64,000 bases of DNA, taken from Flavobacterium hydrocarbonoxydans (GTDB taxonomy: Bacteria > Bacteroidota > Bacteroidia > Flavobacteriales > Flavobacteriaceae). Of this stretch, positions 27,235 through 36,914 are shown in pieces. The position numbers and the translations under genes were made by a program. The stretch's first letter is position 1. Each line of letters begins with the position of its first letter. The notes beneath the pieces were generated by a model. That model saw nothing but the letters and a program-made list of their open reading frames with translations. It searched no databases and was not told where the DNA came from. The stretch covers positions 1 to 64,000 of the forward strand of contig NZ_WSTB01000016.1 in assembly GCF_009789235.1 (NCBI RefSeq), given 5' to 3'.

Positions 27235-28518
27235 TTAACTAATCAATTCTACTAATTGTCTGGTTAGATTTTTTCTCGAATATTGCTGTAAACCAACACC
27301 ATTCGCCTGTAATTTCCCTTCCAGAAACTGATTATAAAAGTCCAAAATTACACTTTTTAATTTCGTTTTCTCCGAATAATCAAAAAATACTCCTGTATTG
27401 GTTTCAGTGATGATATCTGCAAAGTCAGAACCCTGAGGTCCAATGGCAATTATCGGGCGATTGGAGACCATATATTCGAATAATTTTCCAGGAATGATGC
27501 TTTTAGTGTCTTCTGAGTTTATTTCGATTAAAAGTAAAACCTGAGATTTTTTTTGATGCGCAATTGCTTCAGTGTGCGAAACATAACCAACCAAATTCAA
27601 ATAATCATTTAGTTTGATATTTTCAATAGCATCCAACACTTCCTGACTTACAGCACCAATTAATTTTATTTCTAAATGTTTTTTGAAATCTGGAATCTCC
27701 TGAAGCAATTCAACCAGACATTCCCATAAAAAAGGAGGATTTCTATCAGACAAAAACGAACCAATATGTGCCAAAGTAAACTTAGTATCCAGAGTTTGTT
27801 TTTCGACATTCTCAACATCATAACCATTCGTAATCACCGAAATCGGTTTATTGGTAATGGCCTGAAATTCAGTTTTTGTGGTTTTGCTTGTTACGATAAT
27901 CGTATCGGCAGTATTTAAAACTTTATGTTCTAACTTTTTATGTTTTTTAGCGGCATAACCTGACAAACGCAGTGCTTTGTGATATCCAATTGTAGTCCAA
28001 GGATCACGGAAATCGGCAAACCATTTTACGTTTAGTTTTTCCTTTAATTCTAAACCAATTAAATGCAAACTGTGGGGCGGTCCCGAAGTTACAATCGTAT
28101 CAATATTATTTTCTCTGATGTATTTTTCAAGATAAGAAACAGATGGTTTTACCCAAAAAACGCGGGCATCCGGAATAAAAAGGTTGCCTCGGACCCAAAG
28201 AAAGGTTTTGTCTAAAAAAGTCTGTTTCTTCTTGTGCGGAAAAATTCCAGAACTTATTTTTTTAGTTTTATTTTTTGAAAAAATGGATGCCAGCTGATAC
28301 GGCTCCCAAATTTTATTTTTAAGAATAATCGCTTTGTCTGAAATCTCACTCACCAAACCTTCATCTACAATTGGGTATGTTGGGTTATCCGGAATGTAAA
28401 CGATTGGCTGAACATTAAATTCAGGTAAATATTTTACAAATTTTAGCCAACGCTGTACACCAGGCCCTCCCGCCGGTGGGAAATAATAGGTAATGATTAA
28501 GAGTTTTTTTTGTTCCAA
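27235..28518 (-). CDS. Glycosyltransferase family 4-like protein
   Basis: 427 residues, GT-B fold. The N-terminus has the donor-independent loop PPAGGPGVQRW (about 14-24), found in GT4 enzymes of surface polysaccharide synthesis. The C-terminal half has the nucleotide-sugar-binding part (IIPGKLFEYMVSNRPIIAIG) with the Glu of the GT4 E-x7-E type. No membrane helix. It would add a sugar to a lipid-linked glycan that the adjacent flippase exports. The sugar is unknown. Confidence 0.88.
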   Translation of the reverse strand: MEQKKLLIITYYFPPAGGPGVQRWLKFVKYLPEFNVQPIVYIPDNPTYPIVDEGLVSEISDKAIILKNKIWEPYQLASIFSKNKTKKISSGIFPHKKKQTFLDKTFLWVRGNLFIPDARVFWVKPSVSYLEKYIRENNIDTIVTSGPPHSLHLIGLELKEKLNVKWFADFRDPWTTIGYHKALRLSGYAAKKHKKLEHKVLNTADTIIVTSKTTKTEFQAITNKPISVITNGYDVENVEKQTLDTKFTLAHIGSFLSDRNPPFLWECLVELLQEIPDFKKHLEIKLIGAVSQEVLDAIENIKLNDYLNLVGYVSHTEAIAHQKKSQVLLLIEINSEDTKSIIPGKLFEYMVSNRPIIAIGPQGSDFADIITETNTGVFFDYSEKTKLKSVILDFYNQFLEGKLQANGVGLQQYSRKNLTRQLVELIS

Positions 28519-28551
28519 AAGAAAAATCGTTTATTATTTAAAAGCGCAAAT

Positions 28552-28677
28552 TTAGAAGTTATTAAATAGTATTCGAGTTTTTTCGATTGAAATTCTATTT
28601 ACTTCACGCAAAGTAGAAGAAACTTCAATGATTATCATCAATCGCTCTAATCTTTCTAAATAAGTAAGCGATTTCAT
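28552..28677 (-). pseudogene. Small ORF or gene remnant (41 residues)
   Basis: From ATG 28677 the product would be MKSLTYLERLERLMIIIEVS followed by a basic tail, all helix-forming. The frame stays open for about 15 more codons upstream (ending NNQELAEEKRIAE) without a start codon and then meets a stop. This looks like the end of a longer helical protein that has lost its start. I do not recognise the family. Confidence 0.3.
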
Positions 28678-28737
28678 CTCAGCTATTCTTTTTTCTTCAG
28701 CAAGCTCTTGATTATTTTTTTGCTATTTTATATGACA

Positions 28738-28998
28738 TCATTTTAGTTTTAAAATTGATTTATTAAAAACTCTAAACAAAAAATATAATAATAGAAAGCA
28801 ATTTAAGACTATCCAAAAATTATAAAAAATCCAGACTACTTTGTATTGAATTTCCATACTTGAAAAACTGAAATATTCACCTTGACTTTCGTTATAAAAG
28901 TCATCGTATCCCATCATGAAAACTCCACAAAATATAAATACCAATAAATCTAAAAAGAGAAAAAGTCCTATTTTTAAAATTATTGGTATTAATTTCAT
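28738..28998 (-). CDS. Small two-helix membrane protein
   Basis: 86 residues. Hydrophobic helices at about 6-28 and 53-75 separated by an acidic, aromatic loop (YDDFYNESQGEYFSF). It starts 21 bp after the yfhO-like gene stop on the same strand and could be cotranscribed. I do not recognise it. Confidence 0.55.
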   Translation of the reverse strand: MKLIPIILKIGLFLFLDLLVFIFCGVFMMGYDDFYNESQGEYFSFSSMEIQYKVVWIFYNFWIVLNCFLLLYFLFRVFNKSILKLK

Positions 28999-29019
28999 TT
29001 ATATTATATTTAAAACTGA

Positions 29020-31455
29020 CTACTCAATATTCGTCTTTTTCTTTCTTTCAAAATAAATCCCTCCAATCAAAAGCAATAACATTCCGATTGAACTTACCAA
29101 AGCAATCATCCCTCCAGTTTTAATCACTTTTGGCTCAAATTTGAATTCGATGGCGTGTTTACCACCTGGAACTTCCATCGCTCTTAAAACATAGTCAACA
29201 GGGAAATGGTCTGTCAATTTACCATCAACATAAGCATTCCAACCGTTTTTATAATACATTTCGGAAAAAACAGCCAAACCATCTTTGGTGTTTTCCGATT
29301 CGTATTTGATATAATTGGGTTTGTATTCAACCACTTTTATAGTTCCTGTAGTGTCCCATTGCTTTTTCAAACGGGCACTATTGAATTTTGATTCGTAATC
29401 ATGAACATTAAAAACTGCAGTCGTTTTGGTATCAAGATTATTCAAAGCTTTCATGACATCATCTGGTTTGTTTACCAGTTTTACAGACTTTACAAACCAA
29501 GCATTTCCATTGGCATCAGGATTAACAACCGGAAACTCTTTCCCTTCTTTATCTACCTGAATTACATACTTAACATTCAGCATGTTGAATACTTCAATAT
29601 TATTTTTAGCTATTTGATAATCATATAATTGCTGCATCCTTCTAGGTCTTACAGCACTGTATCCTCCAATAGTTTTATGGAAATAAGAAGATCTTCCCTG
29701 CAATTGCCCCTGTGCATCAAAAACTCTGTAAATTGATTTATCTTCTAGAATTTTAGTATCTGTAGGCGTTTCCTGAAATGGTGCAGCAATTTGTACCGGA
29801 CTCACAAAATCTTTGGCCGAAACGTATTTTTTATCCACAAAAAACAAATCAAAAATCATTAAAATACCTACAAGTATTAAAGCGGTATTCTGAGCTAATT
29901 TATTTTTGATAAATAGCCATAAAATTCCAAAAGTTACTACTATAAAGAATCCCGAACGCAATAAATCAGCAGAATACAAACTTCTTCGGTCTTCTTTTAA
30001 GGCATCAACAAAACCAGGACCGTAGTTTTCTAATAAATAACTGTCGCTAGCTGATGAAAAATGAAAAAATCCTTTTGCAAAAACCAATATTATTATAACT
30101 CCAATTCCAAAAACACCCGTTTGCATCAATGCTTTTTGCTGCAATTGTGGATTCTCTTTTTGGTTGAAAAATGACTGCAAACCCATAACCGCGAGTACCG
30201 GGAAACACAACTCCAGAATTACCTGAATGGATGAAACCGCTCTGAACTTATCATACATCGGAACATATTCGATAAAAAAATCAGTCAGAACTGGAAAATT
30301 CTTCCCCCAGGAAAGCATCAGTGTAAATAATGCTCCCGAAAGGAAAACGTATTTTATTTTTCTTTCATCAATAAATAAAGCTAAAACCGCCAGAAAGAAA
30401 ACCACCACTCCTATGTAAGCCGGAGCTGAAACAATGGGCTGGTCTCCCCAATAAGTAGGCAGCATTCCCGACACATAATCCTGAGCCTGCAGTGCTGGAA
30501 CTCCTTGTTCAAGCATGAAAGAATACATTCGGCTGTCGGTTCCTAAATTCTCGTGGCTTGAACCTCCAAAAAGCCTTGGTGCTATTAAGTTAAAACTCTC
30601 CGCTATTCCGTAACTGTATTCGGTAATATATTCGGTTGTCATAGAAGCAGTAGTTTCGTTTTTAGTCCCATCAGGATTAAAAGTTAACTCGCTTTTGTCA
30701 CGAATACTAAATTTGGCATATTCGCTTGTGGCTAATAAATTGGTAGCATTGGCTCCAATGGCAAAAATTCCGGCTACAGCCAAAGTTCCTATCGCAATTA
30801 AAAGAGGTTTATATTCTTTTTCTTTAATGAAATTAAAAGCATAATAACCTGAAAGAATCAATAAGAAAATCAATAAATAATAGGTCATCTGGAAGTGGTT
30901 GGCATTAATTTCTAATGCTACCGCAAACATGGTGAGCAATCCTCCCCAAATATATTTTTTCTGAAAAACCAGTATAAATCCGGCGATAACGAGCGGCATA
31001 TACGCAATGGCGTGAGCTTTTGCATTGTGTCCAACCCCTAAAATAATGATTAAATAAGTCGAAAAACCAAAGGCAATGGCTCCGATAAAAGCTTTTAAAG
31101 GATCGGTTTTTAAAACCAGCAACAAGCCATAAAAACCTAAAAAGTAAAGAAATAAATAATCAGCAGGACGAGGTAAAAAACGCAATACATCATCTATTTT
31201 ACCCACAAAATCATTGGGATAATTTGCTCCTAACTGATAGGTTGGCATTCCGCCAAACGCAGAATTGGTCCAATAAGGCTCTGAATGCTCTGTTGCTCTA
31301 AAATCGTTTTGCTCTTTTGCCATTCCGGTATATTGAGCGATATCGGATTGGAAAATTTGTTTTCCTTGTAAAACAGGATAAAAATAAACTAATGAAACAA
31401 GGATAAACCCAAGTATTACGAGGGCATGCGGATAGAACTTATTTATTATTTTCAA
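29020..31455 (-). CDS. YfhO-family membrane protein
   Basis: 811 residues from the TTG at 31455 (LKIINKFYPHALV). The longest frame starts at a TTG at 31503 that lies inside the -7 element TAAATTTG, so that start cannot be used from this promoter. About 12 or more membrane helices, a large extracytoplasmic beta-rich region near 560-790, and a final helix at about 780-805. YfhO proteins are thought to be GT-C-type glycosyltransferases using lipid-linked sugars to decorate envelope polymers. It lies in the same run as the flippase and GT4 genes, which fits an envelope glycan role. Confidence 0.82.
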   Translation of the reverse strand: MKIINKFYPHALVILGFILVSLVYFYPVLQGKQIFQSDIAQYTGMAKEQNDFRATEHSEPYWTNSAFGGMPTYQLGANYPNDFVGKIDDVLRFLPRPADYLFLYFLGFYGLLLVLKTDPLKAFIGAIAFGFSTYLIIILGVGHNAKAHAIAYMPLVIAGFILVFQKKYIWGGLLTMFAVALEINANHFQMTYYLLIFLLILSGYYAFNFIKEKEYKPLLIAIGTLAVAGIFAIGANATNLLATSEYAKFSIRDKSELTFNPDGTKNETTASMTTEYITEYSYGIAESFNLIAPRLFGGSSHENLGTDSRMYSFMLEQGVPALQAQDYVSGMLPTYWGDQPIVSAPAYIGVVVFFLAVLALFIDERKIKYVFLSGALFTLMLSWGKNFPVLTDFFIEYVPMYDKFRAVSSIQVILELCFPVLAVMGLQSFFNQKENPQLQQKALMQTGVFGIGVIIILVFAKGFFHFSSASDSYLLENYGPGFVDALKEDRRSLYSADLLRSGFFIVVTFGILWLFIKNKLAQNTALILVGILMIFDLFFVDKKYVSAKDFVSPVQIAAPFQETPTDTKILEDKSIYRVFDAQGQLQGRSSYFHKTIGGYSAVRPRRMQQLYDYQIAKNNIEVFNMLNVKYVIQVDKEGKEFPVVNPDANGNAWFVKSVKLVNKPDDVMKALNNLDTKTTAVFNVHDYESKFNSARLKKQWDTTGTIKVVEYKPNYIKYESENTKDGLAVFSEMYYKNGWNAYVDGKLTDHFPVDYVLRAMEVPGGKHAIEFKFEPKVIKTGGMIALVSSIGMLLLLIGGIYFERKKKTNIE

Positions 31456-31500
31456 TTTTGGCTGGTTTGGGTTAAATGAAAAATGCCTATTATCTAGGCA

Positions 31501-31508
31501 CAAATTTA
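31501..31508 (-). promoter_or_regulatory. -7 promoter element of the yfhO-like gene
   Basis: TAAATTTG on the minus strand matches TAnnTTTG, with a TTG 17 bp further upstream (31526-31528). It overlaps the last codons of the DUF4834 gene and fixes the downstream start choice for the yfhO-like gene. Confidence 0.6.
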
Positions 31509-31799
31509 ATCTATTTCTTCGTAATCAACGTACTCCCCAACTTTTTTGGTTTCACGGGGATTTTTCTCCTTTGCAGTATCCATGATTATCTCATCGTTAT
31601 TGCGATAGGTATTTTGTCCTGTATTATTCTGATTATAATATTGTTGCTGCTGTTGTCTCTGAAAATTCTCTCCTGCTTTTTCGACAGCCTTTTTTACTAA
31701 TACCGGTAAAAAGATTCTAGCTAAAAACTTAAAAATATAATAAAAAGCTACCATATAAAGTATAGCTTTCATTAAACCTGAAAAAGATGCTTCTTGCAT
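31506..31799 (-). CDS. DUF4834 family membrane-anchored protein
   Basis: 97 residues from the ATG at 31799 (MQEASFSGLM). The longer frame begins at an ATG overlapping the divergent promoter and adds a non-conserved tail, so I reject it. One amphipathic/hydrophobic helix (about 8-35) is followed by a Gln/Asn-rich stretch (RQQQQQYYNQNN) and a charged tail ending VDYEEID. A short family of Bacteroidetes without known function. The promoter of the next gene lies in its 3' end. Confidence 0.72.
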   Translation of the reverse strand: MQEASFSGLMKAILYMVAFYYIFKFLARIFLPVLVKKAVEKAGENFQRQQQQQYYNQNNTGQNTYRNNDEIIMDTAKEKNPRETKKVGEYVDYEEID

Positions 31800-31878
31800 A
31801 ATCGTAATTTTTTTTCCAAAATTAATAAATCCATTCTTCAAAATTAAAATATCAATCTTAAATAAATAATAAAATATG

Positions 31879-31886
31879 TACATTTG
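31879..31886 (+). promoter_or_regulatory. -7 promoter element of the outer-membrane protein gene
   Basis: TACATTTG matches TAnnTTTG and lies 35 bp before the ATG at 31922. Confidence 0.55.
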
Positions 31887-31921
31887 AAATGCGTTATTAC
31901 ATTTTAATCAAAAATTAAATT

Positions 31922-32863
31922 ATGTTAAAAATTAAAAAATTGGTCTTTGCAGGCACATTATTACTGCCACAACTATTTTTTGCGCAATATACAGATGTCA
32001 TCAACTCGAATCGTCCCGGCGAAACGATGTCGGCATTTTCAGTAGGAAAAACAGTCATTCAGGCCGAAATGGGTATTTACGGCATCAATGAAAAACACGA
32101 ATTATTAGATTATAAAGGTTCTGGTTTTGGAACTGATTTAACCTTTAGATACGGTGCTTTTCTGGAAAAACTGGAGTTTATTGCTGATATTCAGTACCAG
32201 CTTGAAAACTTTACCACACCTTACACCGATTACAAAAAAAATGATTTCAGACAAACTATTCTGGGAGCCAAATACCTGATTTACGATCCTTTCAAAGGGT
32301 ATGAAAAAACAGCAAATATTTACAGTTACAAAGCCAACCACGCCTTCAACTGGCGCCAATTGGTACCTGCTGTAGCGGTGTTTGCCGGAGCAAATTTTAC
32401 TTTTAAAGACAATCCGTATTCGTTTTCTCCAGATGGCAGTATTTCGCCAAAAATCATGCTGATTACTCAAAATCATTTTGGTGACGGCAGATGGGTTTTG
32501 GTAGGGAATTTTATTGCTGATTATATTTCGACTGATTATCCAAGTTATGGCTATGTATTAACCTTGACCCGTGGATTTAATTCTAATTGGTCCGGATTTA
32601 TTGAAAACCAGGGTTACAAAAGTGATTTTTACAGCGATGCTCTTGTACGTGGAGGAGCAGCGTACTTAATTGGAAAAAACATGCAGATAGACGCTTCTGT
32701 AACAACTAATTTTAAAGATACTCCTTCTATTTTTTATGGCGGACTTGGATTTTCGTGGCGTTATGACGCGAAATACAAAGAAGTACAGCTGAAAAGCATA
32801 AAAGATCAAAAAGAAAAAGATTATCAAAAAGAAGAAAGCAAACGAAAAGCCAAATACGAATAA
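31922..32863 (+). CDS. Outer-membrane beta-barrel protein (phenol MetA-pathway-like)
   Basis: 313 residues. Signal peptide (about 1-20, ending FFAQ) and an array of amphipathic strands with aromatic girdles. The start of the mature part (DVINSNRPGETMSAFSVGKT) is the pattern of the MetA-pathway/transporter family, whose function is mostly unproven. The C-terminus has an unusual charged tail (KDQKEKDYQKEESKRKAKYE) after the last strand, so it does not end in the barrel. Single gene with its own promoter and terminator. Confidence 0.78.
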   Translation: MLKIKKLVFAGTLLLPQLFFAQYTDVINSNRPGETMSAFSVGKTVIQAEMGIYGINEKHELLDYKGSGFGTDLTFRYGAFLEKLEFIADIQYQLENFTTPYTDYKKNDFRQTILGAKYLIYDPFKGYEKTANIYSYKANHAFNWRQLVPAVAVFAGANFTFKDNPYSFSPDGSISPKIMLITQNHFGDGRWVLVGNFIADYISTDYPSYGYVLTLTRGFNSNWSGFIENQGYKSDFYSDALVRGGAAYLIGKNMQIDASVTTNFKDTPSIFYGGLGFSWRYDAKYKEVQLKSIKDQKEKDYQKEESKRKAKYE

Positions 32864-32876
32864 CGATATTACTAAG

Positions 32877-32904
32877 AAAGCCCTTTAATTTGGGCTTTTT
32901 TCTT
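32877..32904 (+). terminator. Rho-independent terminator
   Basis: 7-bp GC-containing arms (32877-32883 with 32892-32898) followed by T residues. Confidence 0.75.
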
Positions 32905-32994
32905 TTCAGCTCTTTTTAGTTTTACTAAAGATAACTATATTCGTAGCTTAGTATTTCAGTTCCAAAACCAGAGCATTTAAACAAAACAATCGTA

Positions 32995-34113
32995 ATGATT
33001 ACAATTAAAGAAGCCAAAACTAAAAAGGAATTAACGGATTACGTTAAATTTCCTTTTTCGCTATACAAGGACAATCCATATTGGGTACCACCTATTATTG
33101 CAGATGAATTAGAATCATTTGATAAAACCAAAAACCCTGCTTTTGACAATGCCGAAGCTTACTTTTATCTGGCCTATCGAAACAATGAAATTGTAGGCAG
33201 AATCACTGCCATCATCAATTGGGCAGAAGTTAATAATCAGCAAAAAAGAAAAGTTCGTTTTGGATGGTTTGACGTTATTGATGATATCGAAGTTACCAAA
33301 GCACTGCTTGAAAAAGTATATGAACTAGGCCGTCAGCATAATCTGGAACACGCTGAAGGACCAATGGGATTTTCGAATCTGGATAAAGTTGGTGTTCTTA
33401 CCGAAGGTTTTGATCAAATGGGAACTATGATTACCTGGTACAATCACGCTTATTATGTAAGACATTTTGAAGAATTAGGATTTCAGGTAGAGAAAGAATA
33501 CATCGAAAGTGTTTTTCCGTTCTCGAATGTAAAACCTGAATTTTTCCTGAAAGCTCAGGAACTTATCAAAAAGAGATATGGTCTAAGAGCGCTTACCTTT
33601 ACCAAAACAAAAGACATAATGCCGCACGTGGATAAAATGTTTGATTTGTTTAATGAGTCGTATGCCAAACTTGCTTCTTTTGTCGCTATTTCTGATGTTC
33701 AAAAAGAATATTTCAAGAAAAAATACATTAGTTTCATCAATCCGGAATACATCAAATTTGTGGTGGACAAAGAGGATAATTTAGTTGCTTTTAGTATTGT
33801 AATGCCTAGCTTTTCTGAAGCTTTGCAAAAAGCAAAAGGTAAATTATTTCCGTTTGGGTTTCTTCATTTATTGAAAGCAAGAAAACAAAGTAAAGATGTT
33901 GTTTTTTACCTTATCGGAGTTCATCCTGATTACCAAAATAAAGGGGTTACTGCGATCATTTTTGATGAATATTACAAGACATTTTCTGAGAAAGGAATTC
34001 AAAATTGCATCAGAACACCTGAGCTAGCTGAAAATACAGCAATTCATTTATTATGGAAAAATTTTGATCCAAAAATACATTGTCAGAGAAAAACGTACCT
34101 TAAATATCTATAA
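32995..34113 (+). CDS. GNAT-family N-acetyltransferase-like protein
   Basis: 372 residues, no signal peptide. The N-terminal part (about 1-130) has an acyltransferase fold with YLAYRNNEIVGRITAIIN. The C-terminal part (about 190-372) has the acetyl-CoA-binding pattern IGVHPDYQNKGVTAIIFDEY. Two GNAT-like halves therefore seem fused. The substrate is unknown. A methyltransferase gene follows 9 bp later in the same operon. Confidence 0.82.
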   Translation: MITIKEAKTKKELTDYVKFPFSLYKDNPYWVPPIIADELESFDKTKNPAFDNAEAYFYLAYRNNEIVGRITAIINWAEVNNQQKRKVRFGWFDVIDDIEVTKALLEKVYELGRQHNLEHAEGPMGFSNLDKVGVLTEGFDQMGTMITWYNHAYYVRHFEELGFQVEKEYIESVFPFSNVKPEFFLKAQELIKKRYGLRALTFTKTKDIMPHVDKMFDLFNESYAKLASFVAISDVQKEYFKKKYISFINPEYIKFVVDKEDNLVAFSIVMPSFSEALQKAKGKLFPFGFLHLLKARKQSKDVVFYLIGVHPDYQNKGVTAIIFDEYYKTFSEKGIQNCIRTPELAENTAIHLLWKNFDPKIHCQRKTYLKYL

Positions 34114-34122
34114 AAAATAACA

Positions 34123-34734
34123 ATGGATATCGAAAGAAAAAATCACTGGGAAAAGGTTTACGAAACTAAATCTCCTAATGAAGTAAGCTGGACGCAGGAA
34201 GTACCCAAAACTTCATTGGATTTTATACATTCATTAGAATTGAATAAAAATGCTACAATTATTGATATTGGCGGAGGTGACAGTAATTTAGTAGATTTTT
34301 TACTGAATGAAGGCTTTGAAAATATCACTGTTCTAGACATTTCTGAAAAAGCATTAGAAAAAGCAAAAATTCGTTTAGGAGAAAAAGCAAAAAAAATCAA
34401 ATGGATTGTGAGCGATATTACAGAATTTGCTCCAGAGGAAACCTATGATGTTTGGCATGACAGAGCTACTTTTCATTTTCTAACGGATGCTTTTCAAATA
34501 GAAAAATACCTGGAAATTACGGGTAAGGCAGTGAACAGTCATTTGATAATTGGAACTTTTTCTGAAAATGGTCCCACAAAATGTAGCGGTCTCACCATTA
34601 AACAATATTCTGAAAATACTTTAGAACAGCAATTTATAAAAAGTTTTAACAAAATAAAATGTATTACCGAAAATCATATTACTCCTTTTGAAACCTCACA
34701 AAATTTTGTTTTTTGTAGTTTCAAAAAAAGATAA
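34123..34734 (+). CDS. Class I SAM-dependent methyltransferase
   Basis: 203 residues. Motif I VIDIGGG-like is IIDIGGGDSNLVDFLL (about 46-61), motif II ends with VLDISEKALEKAK, and a later acidic strand WIVSDITEF. The family resembles small methyltransferases that follow GNAT genes in Bacteroidetes; the substrate may be a thiol, a metal compound or a small molecule. Probably cotranscribed with the acetyltransferase. Confidence 0.85.
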   Translation: MDIERKNHWEKVYETKSPNEVSWTQEVPKTSLDFIHSLELNKNATIIDIGGGDSNLVDFLLNEGFENITVLDISEKALEKAKIRLGEKAKKIKWIVSDITEFAPEETYDVWHDRATFHFLTDAFQIEKYLEITGKAVNSHLIIGTFSENGPTKCSGLTIKQYSENTLEQQFIKSFNKIKCITENHITPFETSQNFVFCSFKKR

Positions 34735-34735
34735 A

Positions 34736-34769
34736 AAAAATCCATTCGCCCCCCAACGAATGGATTTTT
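34736..34769. terminator. Convergent-gene terminator
   Basis: 13-bp perfect stem (34736-34748 with 34757-34769) with T runs on both strands, between the methyltransferase and the lipoprotein gene. Confidence 0.85.
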
Positions 34770-34793
34770 CAGTTAAAAAAATATATGTAGTTA

Positions 34794-35264
34794 TTATTCT
34801 TTACAATCTACTTTTACCAAAGTGTTATCAGCATCAAATTTAAGTTTTGTTTTATCTTTAAAAACAACCTTTTTATTGCTTTCGACAACATCTCCATAAC
34901 CCATTATAAAAGCACCATCTTTTTGCAGAAAAGCAACTTCTCTAACCGATGAAACTCCTTCAGACATAAAAGTATAATCTGCGATAAGCGTATCACCTTT
35001 CATATTACCAATTATTGTTCCTTCGTTTTTATCTTTTCCGTACAAATTATAATCTAATTTACCGTTTACTTCCTGATGCGAATTCACATTAAAACTCAGC
35101 GATACAATACTGCTATCTCTTGTAGAAGCGTAACACTGATTTCCTGCTGGCTCTACTATTTCTGCTTCTTTAGGAGCACTTGGTATAATTTCAGGAGCAG
35201 TTGTATTCTTTTTGCAAGAGGCAAAAGAACATATAATTGCGGCTAATAGTAAAACTTTTTTCAT
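34794..35264 (-). CDS. Lipoprotein of unknown function
   Basis: 156 residues. The signal peptide ends with the lipobox at Cys17 (CSFASCKKNT). The mature part is a short beta-rich domain with CYASTRDSSIVSLSF and DKTKLKFDADNTL. It probably folds as a small beta-sandwich on a membrane surface. No known family comes to mind. Confidence 0.7.
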   Translation of the reverse strand: MKKVLLLAAIICSFASCKKNTTAPEIIPSAPKEAEIVEPAGNQCYASTRDSSIVSLSFNVNSHQEVNGKLDYNLYGKDKNEGTIIGNMKGDTLIADYTFMSEGVSSVREVAFLQKDGAFIMGYGDVVESNKKVVFKDKTKLKFDADNTLVKVDCKE

Positions 35265-35311
35265 GACTTTTTCTTTTAATAAATTTACAAGTATAAAAGT
35301 ACTCTGAAATA

Positions 35312-35345
35312 AAAAAATCCATTCGTATAATTGAATGGATTTTTT
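35312..35345 (-). terminator. Terminator of the PLP acyltransferase gene
   Basis: 13-bp perfect stem (35312-35324 with 35333-35345). Its stem sequence (AAATCCATTC) is the same as in the terminator at 34736-34769, so the lipoprotein gene is bracketed by two near-identical hairpins. Confidence 0.8.
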
Positions 35346-35382
35346 ATATAATTCCCATATTAGGAATTTATTTTTGAAGAAA

Positions 35383-36645
35383 TTAAGCGTCTAAATCAAC
35401 GGTTGTTTTGCTTGCTATTTCTTTATAAGTACCGTTTACTAATTTCTCACGGATAGCTTCAAAAGCGATTAAAGTTTCATCAATGTCAGCTAAAGTGTGC
35501 GCTGCAGTAGGAATCATTCTTAGTAAAATAATACCTTTTGGAATTACAGGATAAATTACAATTGATAAAAAGATACCGTAGTTTTCTCTTAAATCGTTTA
35601 CCATCACCATTGCTTCCGGTACACTTCCTTCAAGATAAACTGGTGTAACACAAGTATTAGTATCGCCAATATTGAAATTTCTGGTACGTAAACCGTTTTG
35701 CAAAGCGTTTACATTTTCCCAAAGTTTATCTTTCAAACCTGGATTGTTACGCAATAATTCTAAACGTTTCAAAGAACCAATTGTCTGAATCATTGGCAAT
35801 GCTTTTGCAAACATCTGAGAACGTAAATTGTATTTTAGATAATCGATAATATCCTGATCTGCTGCTACGAAAGCTCCGATATTAGCCATAGATTTTGCAA
35901 AAGTCGAAAAGTAAACGTCGATACCATCCTGACAACCCTGCTCCTCACCTGCTCCGGCTCCTGTTTTACCAAGCGTACCAAAACCATGTGCATCATCAAC
36001 TAATAAACGGAAGTTATATTTTTCTTTAAGAGCAACAATTTCTTTCAGTTTTCCTTGCTGACCGCGCATTCCAAAAACACCTTCGGTAATAAAAAGGATT
36101 CCTCCACCTGTTTCTGTAGCCATTTTGGTAGCACGCTGCAGGTTTTTCTCCATACTTTCAAGATCATTGTGTTTGTAGGTAAAACGTTTCCCCATGTGCA
36201 AACGTACCCCATCAATGATACAAGCATGAGAATCAACATCATATACAATAATATCATTTTTAGTTACTAAAGCATCAATGATAGACACCATTCCCTGATA
36301 ACCAAAATTCAATAAATATGCCGCTGGTTTCATTACAAACTCAGCCAGTTCGTTCTCTAATTGCTCGTGATATTTAGTGTGACCAGACATCATACGGGCT
36401 CCCATTGGGTAAGCTGCTCCAAACTGAATTGCGGCATCTGTATCAGCCTGACGTACCTCTGGGTGATTCGCAAGACCTAAATAATCGTTTATACTCCAGT
36501 TCAAAATAGTTTTTCCACCAAACTGCATTCTTGGACCTAACTCTCCTTCTAATTTAGGAAATACAAAATAACCTTCTGCTTGTGACGCCCATTTTCCTAG
36601 AGGACCTTTATTGTTTTGAATTCTCTCGAATAAATCTTTTACCAT
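35383..36645 (-). CDS. PLP-dependent alpha-oxoamine synthase; possible cysteate acyltransferase
   Basis: 420 residues, a complete alpha-oxoamine synthase. PLP Lys251 lies in STFAKSMANIG, the Asp/His pair in DDAHGFG (217-223), and His140 stacks on the ring. The family joins an amino acid and an acyl-CoA or acyl-ACP (KBL, BioF, serine palmitoyltransferase). No tdh or bio gene is adjacent. The lysine context resembles serine palmitoyltransferase more than KBL. From memory, F. johnsoniae uses a related enzyme, annotated as KBL, to condense cysteate with an acyl chain in capnine/sulfonolipid synthesis needed for gliding. This gene is a candidate ortholog. Exact substrate unproven. Confidence 0.85.
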   Translation of the reverse strand: MVKDLFERIQNNKGPLGKWASQAEGYFVFPKLEGELGPRMQFGGKTILNWSINDYLGLANHPEVRQADTDAAIQFGAAYPMGARMMSGHTKYHEQLENELAEFVMKPAAYLLNFGYQGMVSIIDALVTKNDIIVYDVDSHACIIDGVRLHMGKRFTYKHNDLESMEKNLQRATKMATETGGGILFITEGVFGMRGQQGKLKEIVALKEKYNFRLLVDDAHGFGTLGKTGAGAGEEQGCQDGIDVYFSTFAKSMANIGAFVAADQDIIDYLKYNLRSQMFAKALPMIQTIGSLKRLELLRNNPGLKDKLWENVNALQNGLRTRNFNIGDTNTCVTPVYLEGSVPEAMVMVNDLRENYGIFLSIVIYPVIPKGIILLRMIPTAAHTLADIDETLIAFEAIREKLVNGTYKEIASKTTVDLDA

Positions 36646-36914
36646 AATATATTGAAGTAATAATTTTAATATAAACTGCGGGCAAAAATAAATATTTATT
36701 CGATGGTATCATAATAATTTGAAAATGATTCGAATTCAAAGTAGCTCTTTAATACACTTTTATCACAAAAACATTCGCGAAACCTTAATATTTATTAGCA
36801 AAACTAAAATCATCCTTCGAAAGATTAACAATTTATACCTTTTATAAATACAACAAAACAGGCTGAATTTATTTATTTTTTATTAATTTTAAAGAAATTA
36901 AATCATAAAACCTA

